From positions 1 to 12,837 of the forward strand of contig CANPBV010000039.1 of NCBI GenBank assembly GCA_947572405.1: 12,837 nt of DNA. Reading direction: 5' to 3'. The translations under genes and the position numbers were made by a program. Positions 1 to 7,064 of this stretch are shown one piece after another (the first letter of the stretch is position 1; the number at the start of each line of letters is the position of its first letter). This DNA is from an uncultured Mycoplasmatota bacterium (GTDB lineage Bacteria > Bacillota_I > Bacilli_A > RF39 > UBA660). Under the pieces are notes generated by a model. It worked only from the letters and a program-made list of their open reading frames with translations. It ran no database searches and had not been told where the DNA came from.

Positions 1-62
1 GCCCCTTAACTGATTTACATTATATCATGGGAGCCGGAAAAGTCAAGAAGGGAGGACTGAAA

Positions 63-245
63 ATGAGATCCAACAAAGAGTTTAATCAAATTGCATACCA
101 AAACGACTATATCAAGGAAAAGTATGATCGGATCAATTTAACAGTGCCAAAAGGCAGAAAGGAGGAAATAAAGAAAAAGGCAGCAGCAGAGGGAAAGAGT
201 GTAAACGAATATATTAACAGCCTGATTGATGATGATATGAAGTAA
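63..245 (+). CDS. Small ribbon-helix-helix (Arc/CopG-type) DNA-binding protein
   Basis: Predicted 60-aa basic protein. The segment DRINLTVPKG (a beta strand) followed by RKEEIKKKAAAEGKSVNEYI and NSLIDDDM (two helices) is the standard RHH layout of Arc/CopG regulators and of antitoxins. I start at the ATG at 63 because GGAGG lies at 51-55 with 7-nt spacing; an in-frame ATG at 27 has no comparable site. No toxin gene follows on the same strand. A partial copy of the operator found upstream of the leftward RHH-hicA-hicB operon (ATATCAATGTAT, 263-274) lies just after the stop codon, which hints that the two loci may share regulation. It could be an orphan antitoxin or an element regulator; the specific role is unknown. 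Confidence 0.75.
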   Translation: MRSNKEFNQIAYQNDYIKEKYDRINLTVPKGRKEEIKKKAAAEGKSVNEYINSLIDDDMK

Positions 246-312
246 TGTATTTCCACCTAAAAATATCAATGTATCCAGTATCAACGATTTAAAAAAAGAC
301 TTTCACCAATAT

Positions 313-426
313 ATTAATACTATAATAGGATAATTAGTTAAGCCATATCTTTTACTAATTATCCTATTATTATCTTAAAAGGTATTTAAGTTGAGAGAAG
401 AAAACACTCAAAGAATTGAAACGATA
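313..426. repeat. 114-nt direct repeat, copy 1, containing a 17-bp inverted repeat
   Basis: This segment matches 1526-1639 with about six differences over 114 nt. Inside it, 322-338 and 354-370 form a perfect 17-bp inverted repeat around a 15-nt loop. No uridine tract follows, so it is not a typical terminator. The two copies bracket the hicA-hicB-RHH operon. The repeat's 3' part can be read from TTG as LREENTQRIETI, and the other copy gives a similar peptide; I do not claim it is translated. Its role is unknown: regulatory site or recombination end. Confidence 0.85.
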
Positions 427-610
427 GAGGGTGTAAATAATTTTATGTCTCTGAAAAGTATTAACTGATATTTTTAAAGTTAAAAATTCCAAAAATTTTC
501 AGTATTTATAAGGTATTGTGGGCTCTGCTCACATCCGACCTCTGGAATAAGATTTGAGAACAAAGATACAAAATTAGAAACACTACCAGCCTGTCTTTTC
601 TGTTTTTTCA
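427..610. other. Non-coding stretch between repeat copy 1 and hicB
   Basis: About 180 nt with no convincing ORF, terminator or promoter. It follows the direct repeat and runs to the 3' end of the leftward hicB-like gene. Confidence 0.5.
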
Positions 611-820
611 CTACGCATACATTAGCCGTCCTTTAGGATTTGGAATCTCAATCCCTCTTTCCAACGCTGTTTCAATCCATTCTTTTATAATAACCTCTGA
701 TTGCTTTATAGCTTCTTCTACTGTTTCCCCGTCTGCCATGCAACCGAGCAACTCTGGAACTTCCACAATAAAAGCATTATCCTCTTCAGACCAATAAACA
801 ATACGCTCATATTTATACAT
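611..820 (-). CDS. hicB: HicB-type antitoxin, short form without its own DNA-binding domain
   Basis: 69 aa. The pattern YERIVYWSEEDNAFIVEVPELLGC followed by GETVEEAI and a long helix (residues 34-54) is the partial RNase H-like fold of HicB antitoxins. HicB neutralises HicA by binding it; in many systems a C-terminal RHH or HTH domain also represses the operon. Here the protein ends shortly after the core (PNPKGRLMYA), so that domain is absent. The gene starts 11 nt after the hicA stop codon, in the usual hicA-hicB order, and is the last gene of a three-gene leftward operon. The RHH protein encoded first in the operon probably supplies DNA binding (inference). Confidence 0.88.
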   Translation of the reverse strand: MYKYERIVYWSEEDNAFIVEVPELLGCMADGETVEEAIKQSEVIIKEWIETALERGIEIPNPKGRLMYA

Positions 821-831
821 TATTGCACCTC

Positions 832-1083
832 CTATAATCCTATATGATATTTTAATAAATAATTTCTAATCTGTTTCACTTGATATGGTTTCGCTTTATT
901 TCCAGTAGGCTGAATATTTATATTGTCGGGAATGTTTTTATAAAAATATATAAAATGGTCGCCTTTTATCCGATATTCAAACCCCAAATTATCAAGAAGA
1001 TTCCGCAAATCTCCGAATTTTATATTGTTGTCCTGCATCCCACCCATAACGGATTGATATATCTTTTCTATTGTTGTTGGCAC
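832..1083 (-). CDS. hicA: HicA-type mRNA interferase toxin
   Basis: 83 aa. HicA toxins are small double-stranded-RNA-binding-fold ribonucleases that cleave mRNA using one histidine. Here GFEYRIKGDHFIYFYK (residues 34-49) matches the family motif G-(S/D)-H, with His43 as the likely catalytic residue, and the C-terminal helix KPYQVKQIRNYLLKYH fits the family. The start is a GTG at 1083-1081, preceded on the minus strand by a GAGAGGGG-type site inside the end of the RHH gene. The two reading frames overlap by 16 nt, suggesting translational coupling. The length is typical of HicA, and I see no damage. Confidence 0.87.
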   Translation of the reverse strand: MPTTIEKIYQSVMGGMQDNNIKFGDLRNLLDNLGFEYRIKGDHFIYFYKNIPDNINIQPTGNKAKPYQVKQIRNYLLKYHIGL

Positions 1084-1286
1084 ATGATCCCCTCTCTTTC
1101 AATTTTTTCGGCTATCGCCTCTTTGATGTAACCGCCTAAAGTCATATTATGGCTTTTGGCTATTTCTTTTAACTTCTGGTGATATTCTGGTGATACATCT
1201 AGGGGTATCCGGCTATAATTATTTTTTTGCCATTTTACGCTTGCTTTTCTTTGTGCTTCCGTAGTTTTATATTCTCTATTATCCAT
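1068..1286 (-). CDS. RHH (Arc-type) regulator heading the hicA-hicB operon
   Basis: 72 aa from the ATG at 1286-1284, chosen because GGGAGG lies 8 nt upstream on the minus strand; an upstream in-frame ATG at 1334 lacks a site. The segment YSRIPLDVSPEYHQKLKEIA followed by NMTLGGYIKEAIAEKI is an RHH strand plus two helices. It overlaps hicA by 16 nt and shares its promoter. Three copies of ATATCAATGTACATTT sit at 1338-1416, one of them over the -35 of this operon, so autorepression by this protein is the natural reading (inference). It may replace the DNA-binding domain missing from the short HicB. Confidence 0.82.
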   Translation of the reverse strand: MDNREYKTTEAQRKASVKWQKNNYSRIPLDVSPEYHQKLKEIAKSHNMTLGGYIKEAIAEKIEREGIMCQQQ

Positions 1287-1314
1287 ATAAAAAGCCTCCC
1301 TTTTCATTATCCAT

Positions 1315-1344
1315 ATTATATTACATATTATCAAGAAATATCAA
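1315..1344 (-). promoter_or_regulatory. Promoter of the RHH-hicA-hicB operon
   Basis: On the minus strand, TTGATA (complement of 1339-1344) and TATAAT (complement of 1315-1320) are separated by 18 nt. The -35 lies within operator copy 1 (1338-1353), so a bound repressor would block RNA polymerase. Confidence 0.7.
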
Positions 1345-1416
1345 TGTACATTTTCCATAGTAATATCAATGTACATTTATGCAATCTGTCTATTGAAAAT
1401 AAATGTACATTGATAT
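1338..1416. promoter_or_regulatory. Three-copy operator: ATATCAATGTACATTT, two direct and one inverted
   Basis: Perfect 16-nt copies are at 1338-1353 and 1363-1378 (25 nt apart), and an exact inverted copy is at 1401-1416. The core TGTACA is itself palindromic, which suits a dimeric RHH protein. The first copy covers the -35 of the leftward operon; the third lies between the -35 and -10 of a rightward promoter. One regulator could therefore control both directions. Confidence 0.8.
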
Positions 1417-1421
1417 ATAAT
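1393..1421 (+). promoter_or_regulatory. Divergent rightward promoter overlapping the third operator
   Basis: TTGAAA (1393-1398), 17-nt spacer, TATAAT (1416-1421). The inverted operator lies in the spacer. No ORF follows directly; the transcript would contain the hairpin region at 1444-1491. Confidence 0.65.
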
Positions 1422-1427
1422 AAAGAC

Positions 1428-1520
1428 AGTTAAAGAAATTTTAAACAGGTTGAAATCCGAATAGGCAGCAGGGTAAGACCTACCGCCTGTTCTAGTAACT
1501 TACATACTTTATTTTACACT
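1428..1520 (+). ncRNA. Candidate short structured RNA from the divergent promoter
   Basis: Downstream of a good promoter there is no credible ORF, but two competing pairings can be read. One is AACAGG (1444-1449) with CCTGTT (1486-1491). The other is AGGC (1463-1466) with GCCT (1485-1488), closing an inner GGTA/TACC stem (1472-1475, 1481-1484). It contains AAATCCGAATAG, the same string that ends several array boundaries in the right half of the window. The 3' end is not defined. It could also be an untranslated leader of a lost gene. Confidence 0.35.
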
Positions 1521-1525
1521 TCCAC

Positions 1526-1639
1526 ATTAATACTATAATAGGATAATTAGTTAAGATATATCTTTTACTAATTACCCTATTATTATCTTAAAAGGTATTT
1601 AAGTTGAGAGAAGAAAACATTCAGAGAATGGAAACGATA
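1526..1639. repeat. 114-nt direct repeat, copy 2
   Basis: Second copy of the repeat at 313-426, same orientation, about 95% identical. The internal inverted repeat (1535-1551 with 1567-1583) has one mismatch here. It ends about 40 nt before the 3' end of the leftward membrane-protein gene. Confidence 0.85.
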
Positions 1640-1676
1640 TTCCCAGTGTACTGTAATATTATAAAATTGTATACTT

Positions 1677-2615
1677 CTATTCTGAAAAATTCATTTTAAA
1701 TTTTTTATAAAAATCTTTTATAAGTGAATCTAAAACCCTATTAAAGGCTTCAGGGGTTTCATCACTACGATTCCATCTAGCATAATCAAAAGTATCACTA
1801 TATTCATTCATGCTAACTCTATAATCATTATAATAAAATTTTTTGTTTTTAATTTCTTCTGTACCCAAATCTTTGTTATTTTCTTCCTTCATTTTATATG
1901 TAATAAATAGAATATCTAAATCCCAAGTAATTAATGTAGATTGAGTTATACCAAAATTTCTATAATTGATACCATATCTTTCAAACGCTGTAAGGATGTT
2001 ACAGTAATAATAGGGTTCATCTGAAAAAAACATTTTATAAAACAATTCAATTTGATATTTATTAGTTTTTAATTCTGAAAAAGTATCTCTTTCCTTAACA
2101 TAATTTTCTATACGTTCATAAATGATATTAATCTCATTTTCATTTTGTTTATCTTGTATAAAAGAATAGGATTTAAAATTTTCAGACAGTGCCACTATTT
2201 CATTATTGATAGGATTTAACTTTTCATTTATCTCCTGTAATTGTATATTGATTTCATTTAGATTATCATTAGAACCCTGTGCATCAACAGAAAGTGCTGG
2301 AGTAACATTATTATTTTGTTCATACACAAAAAAATCTTTTATATGAGCAATATAGTTTCCTAGAGAACCCATAGTTATAACAAAAATACATATGATTCCT
2401 ATTTCTAAAAAGGATAATATTCCTAAAAGAGTTTTTCTTAATTGTACTTTTTGTGTTGGTTTCCAATATAATGTTACAACACCTAAAAAATAGATAACTA
2501 AAAATAAAACTTTTAAACCTTGATTGGGCGCACCTAAAGATAATGTAGGAACCATTGCACCAATTAGTGTTGTAGCAATAGATATTATTTCTTTAAAATT
2601 GTTTTACTTTTGCAT
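1677..2615 (-). pseudogene. Membrane-anchored coiled-coil protein, gene with an in-frame stop at codon 4
   Basis: The open frame from the internal ATG at 2555 gives 292 aa of unrecognised family. It has hydrophobic segments at residues about 14-31 and 43-63, a Gln/Asn/Glu-rich coiled-coil-like stretch at about 95-155, and a charged C-terminal domain. That ATG has no ribosome binding site. The frame stays open further upstream, encoding another hydrophobic stretch (ISIATTLIGAMVPTLSL), and reaches ATG CAA AAG TAA at 2615-2604: a start followed by a stop at codon 4, with a GGTAGG-like site before the ATG. The simplest reading is a nonsense mutation in a longer gene of about 312 codons, perhaps inactive or expressed weakly from the internal ATG. 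It sits beside genes of defence type, so a membrane effector is possible, but nothing in it proves this. Confidence 0.5.
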
Positions 2616-2866
2616 TTTTAATACCTACCAATTATTTTTAAAATTGAGTTAAATACAAAATATAAGGTAACTTTATAGTAATAAGTATATAAGCCATTAT
2701 AAAACATATATTTATAAAAGTCGAAAGTAAATAAAGGATTTTATATTACCCATTATCTGAGTAGAGTTTTATAATAGTAAAGAATAAATAACAAATAATG
2801 AATACTAAAAATAGAAGATATATTTGTATTGCTTAGTATATTGAATAATGATAAAATGGAGGAAAA
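2616..2866. other. AT-rich divergent intergenic region
   Basis: About 250 nt between the leftward membrane-protein gene and the rightward 335-aa gene. Very AT-rich, so many weak promoter-like strings occur; I cannot choose one with confidence. No ORF or strong hairpin was seen. Confidence 0.4.
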
Positions 2867-3874
2867 ATGGAAAAGAGTGATAAAATGATTAATCTATCAA
2901 AATATATTCAAACAGGCGAAGTAGGTATGGAAGCATTAGCAATAGATGCTGTCATAGGCCCGATATTACAGGGAATATTATATTCATTAAAAAGAGATAT
3001 GCTAAAAGATTTTGGACTTACATATGAAACTATAACTCTTGCACAGTTGGCAAGGGTCTATCGTGAAGGTTCTGGTGATAGTGGGATTTGCTTTGAATAT
3101 GCTGTACATAATGCTATTGTAAACGGCGAACAAACTGTTTTAGATAGAATAGATACAGCACTTACAAAATATTGTAAAATTAAAAATGGAGATCCAACAT
3201 CAATATTATTTGGTGCAGAGAAAACAGGGGCTATACAATTGATAGATTCTGTTAATGAACATTTAACAGAGGATTCTGCTTTATTGACAGGTGATAGAGG
3301 ACGATCTGTAAAGTTGAAAAAGCATATTACAGGAGTTGTAAATGCATTTAGAAAACCAAGAGAAAGAGAAAAACTGCCTAGTAGTATAAACGGATTATGG
3401 AAAGCAGATTTATTTGTGGGTAAAACAGAACCAGATAAATGGGTAGGGACAACAGTAAAAATAAATCCTTTACAATTAGAGGCTGCCAAGGGGTTAAGGC
3501 TTGCTATTGTTCCATCTAAACAAGGCAAAAGTGATAAAATATATAAACATGAAACAAAAAATTTGATTGTTTGTCCGTTACCATATGATCAATCTTTTAT
3601 GGAAGTATTTTTACAAGGGTGGAGAGTGATAAAATATTTTTTGAATTCAGATGCAAAAATGCCAAAAGAAATTAATCTTCCAAGAAGTGCCGAAAGATTT
3701 GTATGTAAGGATTTAGAAGATAGAAGAAATTTCCCCGTTGTTGGAGTTATTGAAGCTTTCGAGATTGTAAAACAGCCTGATTTATTAACTGTTGATCAAA
3801 GTAAGGTTAGTTTACTTACTACTATGGAAGAAACTCATATTAAACAAATTATTGCTCCTATGTCAGTTAAATAA
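2867..3874 (+). CDS. 335-aa protein, possible PD-(D/E)XK-fold nuclease
   Basis: Start at the ATG at 2867, with GGAGG at 2858-2862 four nt upstream. I do not recognise the family firmly. The order of elements resembles a restriction-endonuclease core: helix FEYAVHNAI (residues 76-84, Glu77), strand WKADLFVG (178-185, Asp181), then GTTVKINP (194-201, Lys198), where the usual acidic residue before Lys is Thr-Val. An adjoining strand RLAIVPSK and a long helix (FLQGWRVIKYFL) also fit. No signal peptide or membrane segment is seen. It lies upstream of the NACHT gene on the same strand, about 290 nt apart with an HTH remnant between. Such a nuclease beside a STAND NTPase would suit antiviral defence, but the pairing is inference. 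It could equally be an unrelated type II restriction-like enzyme without its methylase. Confidence 0.55.
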   Translation: MEKSDKMINLSKYIQTGEVGMEALAIDAVIGPILQGILYSLKRDMLKDFGLTYETITLAQLARVYREGSGDSGICFEYAVHNAIVNGEQTVLDRIDTALTKYCKIKNGDPTSILFGAEKTGAIQLIDSVNEHLTEDSALLTGDRGRSVKLKKHITGVVNAFRKPREREKLPSSINGLWKADLFVGKTEPDKWVGTTVKINPLQLEAAKGLRLAIVPSKQGKSDKIYKHETKNLIVCPLPYDQSFMEVFLQGWRVIKYFLNSDAKMPKEINLPRSAERFVCKDLEDRRNFPVVGVIEAFEIVKQPDLLTVDQSKVSLLTTMEETHIKQIIAPMSVK

Positions 3875-3881
3875 ATAATAG

Positions 3882-4064
3882 CACAATAATATAAAAATTA
3901 GCTGTCAAGTAGAACTTGCTAAAATCACAGGTAATATACAACATTCTATATTAAGGCTGGAAAAAAATGATAGTCTATTTTTACAAATATTTTGTAATAT
4001 ACTTAATGCGTTAGGATATCAGCTTATAATTATCCGAATTTATTTGGAAGAAAAAGTAACATAA
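3882..4064 (+). pseudogene. Remnant of an XRE-family HTH regulator
   Basis: The frame from 3882 has no start codon but reads QVELAKITGNIQHSILRLEK, then FCNILNALGYQLI, ending at TAA 4062-4064. This matches the second half of an HTH_3 (XRE/Cro) domain: recognition helix, the Arg-Leu-Glu motif, and the closing helix with NALGY. The N-terminal third and the initiation site are missing, so it is a decayed gene. It lies between the 335-aa gene and the NACHT gene and may once have regulated one of them. Confidence 0.65.
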
Positions 4065-4161
4065 GCCAATATAGAGAATATTTAATAAATATAATATTCC
4101 TATTGATTATTAGAGAAAAATTTGGTAAAATTTAGGAGGTGAAAATAAACGGAGGATAAAA

Positions 4162-6120
4162 ATGGGAAAAATAGGCGAAAATCTACTAGAAGATGCTGGG
4201 AAAAAAGGTATTGCAAAAGCTATTGACTTACTTGTTGATAAGTATATTGTACCTAAAATAGAAGAAATTGTAAATTCTCCAAAGGATATTTTAACTTTGG
4301 AAGATCTATTTAAAATATATTTAGATAAGAGGTATAATATTGATAAATATATAAACACGATTGTTTTTCATAATGAGAATAAAATAATAGATGAATTATA
4401 TATTCCTTTAACTATTGTGCACAATAATAAAAGAGATAAAATTGTTTTAAATAAATCTATGAAAAACATATTTAATTCACCTATTAAATATTTAATAATA
4501 GATACGGCGGGGACAGGCAAATCTACTTTAGTAAAATTTTTATCAACTCATTGTGTAGAAAATGAATGGGCAATTCCGTTTGTAATCGAATTAAGAAGGA
4601 TGGAAAGAAATCAATCAATTGAGGAATTTATTTTGAATGATGTAAAATTAGTTTGTAAAACAATAGAATTTGTCGATATTAAAGATTTATTAAGAAGAGG
4701 AAATTTTATTTTCTTTTTAGATGGATATGATGAAATATTAGAAGAAAACAAAAAGGAGGCCACGAAGAAAATAAGAAATTTTGTGATATCAGCTGATAAT
4801 AATTGTTTTATTTTAACTTCTAGGGAAGATGATGGGTTAAATGAATTCAACGATTTTATTAAATATCATATACAAGAACTTAATAAAAATGAAGCATATG
4901 AATTAATTAAAAAGTATGATAATTATGGTAAAGTATCAGAAAGTTTAATTGATGAAATTGAAAAGGATGAAAATTATGACGCACTTAAAGAGTTTTTGGG
5001 AAACCCCTTAATGGTTTCTTTGCTTTATTTAACATATCAATATAAGGGTGTTTTACAATACAAGAAAAGTATTTTTTATCGACAAGTGTATGATGCTTTA
5101 TATGATAGACATGATAAAACAAAAGGTATTGGAAAAGTTCATGAAAAAAAATCAAAGTTAGATATTGAGGATTTTTGTAAAATTTTATGTGCTATGGGCT
5201 TTCTTTCAGTAAAGCAAAATCAAATAGAGTTTAGTAAAGATGAAATTATAAAGTTAATATCTCAATCACTTAACCTATTTCCAAATATCGAAACAAATGA
5301 ATATGACTATCTGGATGATATTTTACATGCAGTTCCTTTATTTAAAGAAGAAGGCATTAATTTTAAGTGGGTTCATAAATCATTTTCAGAGTATTTTTCG
5401 GCAGTTTTTATTTGCCAAGAATATAAAGAATACCAACATAGTATATTCCAAAGATTGCTAGAAGTAGATAATGCTCAAAGGTTTTATAATATGTTAGACT
5501 TTTGTTATGATATTGATTATAAAGGTGTTACTGACTATTTAATTTATCCGATTTTACAACAGTATGTTATATTTTGTGAAAACAAAAATAAAAATAATAT
5601 ATATCCATTTTTAGATATCGAAAATTTTTATCAATTTATAGATAATATATATCTAATAAAATTTGATAATAAACCCAGACCTAAAAAAAGAAATATGTTT
5701 AATGACTACCTTGATACATTTAAAATATTACGACAAAATAGTATTAATTCAATTAGCTATTTGACTTATGTGTCAAAAAGTGAAAATATAATCATGGCAG
5801 TTCAAAGAAAAGCTAAATATGATATAATAAAATTACTTTATAGAAAAAATATGGACTTATTTAGGAAAATATCAGTAAAAGATTATCCACAAAAATTTTT
5901 AAAAAAAATAAATGATAAAACAGTTTATACTTTATTTTCGGATACTCTTCAACAAAACAATATTTATATTGAGCATCGTGAAGAATTTTTAACATATATA
6001 TTTAGAAAAAATGCAGATTTTAGAGGGAATATTTTAGATTTAGAAAAATGTAAACAGAAATTACAAGAAATAGAATCAGAGAAAAACAAAATATCGGATA
6101 ATTTCTTTATATTATCTTAG
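4162..6120 (+). CDS. NACHT-type STAND NTPase, probable antiphage defence protein
   Basis: 652 aa; start at ATG 4162 with GGAGG at 4151-4155. An alpha-helical N terminus (1-40) precedes a NACHT NTPase: Walker A DTAGTGKST (114-122), Walker B FIFFLDGYDE (182-191), sensor-like CFILTSRED (215-223), the GNPLMVSLL helix (280-288), and the winged-helix signature WVHKSFSEYFSA (403-414). A C-terminal helical region (about 430-652) without obvious repeats may be the sensing part. Bacterial NACHT proteins of this size (bNACHT) are known to protect against phages as NLR-like sensors; that this one does so is inference from family. The first Gly of Walker A is replaced by Asp. A terminator follows directly. 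No nuclease or TIR effector domain is visible, so an effector may be the helical N terminus or the upstream 335-aa protein. Confidence 0.88.
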   Translation: MGKIGENLLEDAGKKGIAKAIDLLVDKYIVPKIEEIVNSPKDILTLEDLFKIYLDKRYNIDKYINTIVFHNENKIIDELYIPLTIVHNNKRDKIVLNKSMKNIFNSPIKYLIIDTAGTGKSTLVKFLSTHCVENEWAIPFVIELRRMERNQSIEEFILNDVKLVCKTIEFVDIKDLLRRGNFIFFLDGYDEILEENKKEATKKIRNFVISADNNCFILTSREDDGLNEFNDFIKYHIQELNKNEAYELIKKYDNYGKVSESLIDEIEKDENYDALKEFLGNPLMVSLLYLTYQYKGVLQYKKSIFYRQVYDALYDRHDKTKGIGKVHEKKSKLDIEDFCKILCAMGFLSVKQNQIEFSKDEIIKLISQSLNLFPNIETNEYDYLDDILHAVPLFKEEGINFKWVHKSFSEYFSAVFICQEYKEYQHSIFQRLLEVDNAQRFYNMLDFCYDIDYKGVTDYLIYPILQQYVIFCENKNKNNIYPFLDIENFYQFIDNIYLIKFDNKPRPKKRNMFNDYLDTFKILRQNSINSISYLTYVSKSENIIMAVQRKAKYDIIKLLYRKNMDLFRKISVKDYPQKFLKKINDKTVYTLFSDTLQQNNIYIEHREEFLTYIFRKNADFRGNILDLEKCKQKLQEIESEKNKISDNFFILS

Positions 6121-6156
6121 TATATATGAAATTACAGCTTATTTGTCACAGATAGT

Positions 6157-6189
6157 AAAAAAGGACTGCGGTAATCCAGTCTTTTTTTA
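6157..6189 (+). terminator. Rho-independent terminator of the NACHT gene
   Basis: GACTG (6164-6168) pairs with CAGTC (6177-6181), extended by an A-run upstream pairing with the run of T downstream. It is 37 nt past the stop codon. Confidence 0.85.
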
Positions 6190-6227
6190 TTTGAAAATAA
6201 ATGATATTAAAAGCTACAATAAAACTA

Positions 6228-6255
6228 TTTACAAAATATTAAAAAGTAGTATAAT
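6228..6255 (+). promoter_or_regulatory. Promoter of RHH gene 1
   Basis: TTTACA (6228-6233), 16-nt spacer, TATAAT (6250-6255), followed by AGGAGG (6266-6271). Confidence 0.7.
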
Positions 6256-6280
6256 TGACAATGTGAGGAGGAAACAGTGA

Positions 6281-6445
6281 ATGGCAAGACCTAAAAGATT
6301 TTCAGAAAAATTAGTTGTTGGTCTTACTCCTGAATTAAAAAGCTTTCTTGAAAAAGAGTCGGAAAAAAAGAGTTGTGATATGAACGCAATTGTTAGAATG
6401 GCGATTCTTGAATATAAAGAAAGAGTAGAAAAGGTTAATAACTAA
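6281..6445 (+). CDS. RHH protein 1 of the array (54 aa)
   Basis: The ATG at 6281, 9 nt after AGGAGG, opens a 54-codon frame: MARPKRFSEKLVVGLTPELK, then a helix rich in Glu/Lys, then CDMNAIVRMAILEYKERVEK. The strand RFSEKLVVGL plus two helices is an RHH (CopG/Arc) fold. It has its own promoter and is the first of five such genes in the array. A convergent small RNA terminates right behind the stop codon. The likely role is repression of its own promoter, as for CopG of pMV158-type plasmids. It could also be an orphan antitoxin. Confidence 0.75.
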   Translation: MARPKRFSEKLVVGLTPELKSFLEKESEKKSCDMNAIVRMAILEYKERVEKVNN

Positions 6446-6542
6446 AAAAAGAAAGAGCTGCCACGACTCGCAATCAGAAACAGCTCTCACCACACTCGCC
6501 AGACGCTACAAACGTAGGCTTTAGACCTACTCACGTTTGACT
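6446..6542 (-). ncRNA. Convergent small RNA 1
   Basis: On the minus strand a promoter at 6549-6576 starts a transcript of about 97 nt. It folds as a 5' stem (CAAACG...CGTTTG, with TAGG/CCTA inside) and ends in a terminator hairpin: AGAGCTG/CAGCTCT (6481-6487 with 6454-6460) with a 20-nt loop, then TTCTTTTTTT, the complement of the A-rich run just after the RHH stop codon. It is antisense to the RHH gene's 3' flank. The sequence from 6493 to 6626 recurs at 9061-9195, so small RNAs 1 and 3 are close relatives outside the terminator stem. Confidence 0.65.
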
Positions 6543-6548
6543 AATTCT

Positions 6549-6576
6549 ATTATATCAGTTTCTAAAGATTAGTCAA
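6549..6576 (-). promoter_or_regulatory. Minus-strand promoter of small RNA 1
   Basis: TTGACT (complement of 6571-6576), 16-nt spacer, TATAAT (complement of 6549-6554). It is embedded in an inverted repeat, TTGACTAAT/ATTAGTCAA, shared with copies 2 (apart from its outer bases) and 3. Confidence 0.7.
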
Positions 6577-6601
6577 TCAAAAAATCCTTAAACAACCAAT
6601 C

Positions 6602-6626
6602 CATAAGATAGGGTAATAAATCCGAA
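6602..6626. repeat. Array boundary sequence 1
   Basis: Contains AGATAGGGTAATAAATCC, shared with boundaries 2, 4, 5 and 6. To the left lies a small-RNA promoter; to the right a leader (type C here) begins. Confidence 0.8.
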
Positions 6627-6686
6627 CAATGTTTATAAAGGTATGTTTGTATGAGGGGTGAATTGTATATTGATAATTTAAGAGAT
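6618..6686 (+). repeat. Leader C, 69-nt exact repeat, copy 1
   Basis: Identical over 69 nt to 8671-8739, and in both places followed within 40-50 nt by an RHH promoter. No ORF. The sequences diverge sharply after AAGAGAT, so the block behaves as a module. Function unknown. Confidence 0.85.
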
Positions 6687-6726
6687 TGGTATATTTAAAA
6701 AGTTTTAAAAAATATATAAAATATGG

Positions 6727-6755
6727 TTGACATACATATGTTAAGGTGATATAAT
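6727..6755 (+). promoter_or_regulatory. Promoter of RHH gene 2
   Basis: TTGACA (6727-6732), 17-nt spacer, TATAAT (6750-6755). ACATA/TATGT within the spacer is a possible operator. Confidence 0.8.
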
Positions 6756-6781
6756 AAAAAGCAGTTAAAGGAGGCAAGCAA

Positions 6782-6934
6782 GTGGCAAAACCAAAACAGA
6801 ACACAGAAAGAATTAATATTTTTCTTCCTCCTGATTTGCTAGAATCATTGAAAGATGAGGCAAGCAAAAAAGGAACAAATGTAAGTTCTTTAATTAGAAT
6901 GATACTTATTGAACGGGAAGGAAATAAAAAATGA
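6782..6934 (+). CDS. RHH protein 2 of the array (50 aa, GTG start)
   Basis: The GTG at 6782 follows AAGGAGG (6768-6774) by 7 nt and opens MAKPKQNTERINIFLPPDLL, then SLKDEASKKGTNVSSLI and RMILIEREG. ERINIFLP is the strand, and the two helices with G-T-N-V-S in the turn are typical of RHH regulators. It is the shortest of the array and more CopG-like than the 60-aa members. Its TGA is the first base triplet of the hairpin that terminates small RNA 2 on the other strand, so the two genes overlap at their 3' ends. Probable autorepressor (inference). Confidence 0.75.
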   Translation: MAKPKQNTERINIFLPPDLLESLKDEASKKGTNVSSLIRMILIEREGNKK

Positions 6935-7005
6935 TAGGTTGCTGACCCTGAGAAAGTTTACAACCTATCATAGCACAATAACAAAGGTTTCCCCTTGCAC
7001 TGACT
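6924..7005 (-). ncRNA. Convergent small RNA 2
   Basis: Minus-strand promoter at 7012-7039. The transcript of about 82 nt ends in a strong terminator: TGATAGGTTG/CAACCTATCA (6961-6970 with 6932-6941), a 19-nt loop, then ATTTTTTATTT. The loop contains AAACTTTC and GGGTCAG, comparable to CTTTGGTCGG in copies 4 and 5. It overlaps the end of RHH gene 2. Confidence 0.68.
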
Positions 7006-7011
7006 AATTCT

Positions 7012-7039
7012 ATTATATCAGTTTCTAAAGATTAGTCAA
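7012..7039 (-). promoter_or_regulatory. Minus-strand promoter of small RNA 2
   Basis: TTGACT (complement of 7034-7039), 16-nt spacer, TATAAT (complement of 7012-7017). The surrounding 40 nt are almost identical to those of copies 1 and 3. Confidence 0.7.
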
Positions 7040-7064
7040 TCGAAAAATCCTTAAACAACCAATC

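Noticed and set aside
313..370. Inverted repeat as terminator of the first RHH gene
   Set aside because: The 17-bp stem is long, but no run of T follows on either strand and the hairpin is part of a duplicated 114-nt block.
3058..3528. Minus-strand ORF of 156 codons
   Set aside because: Lies wholly within the 335-aa gene, has no promoter or ribosome site, and gives a low-complexity Ser/Leu/Phe-rich product typical of an antisense shadow.
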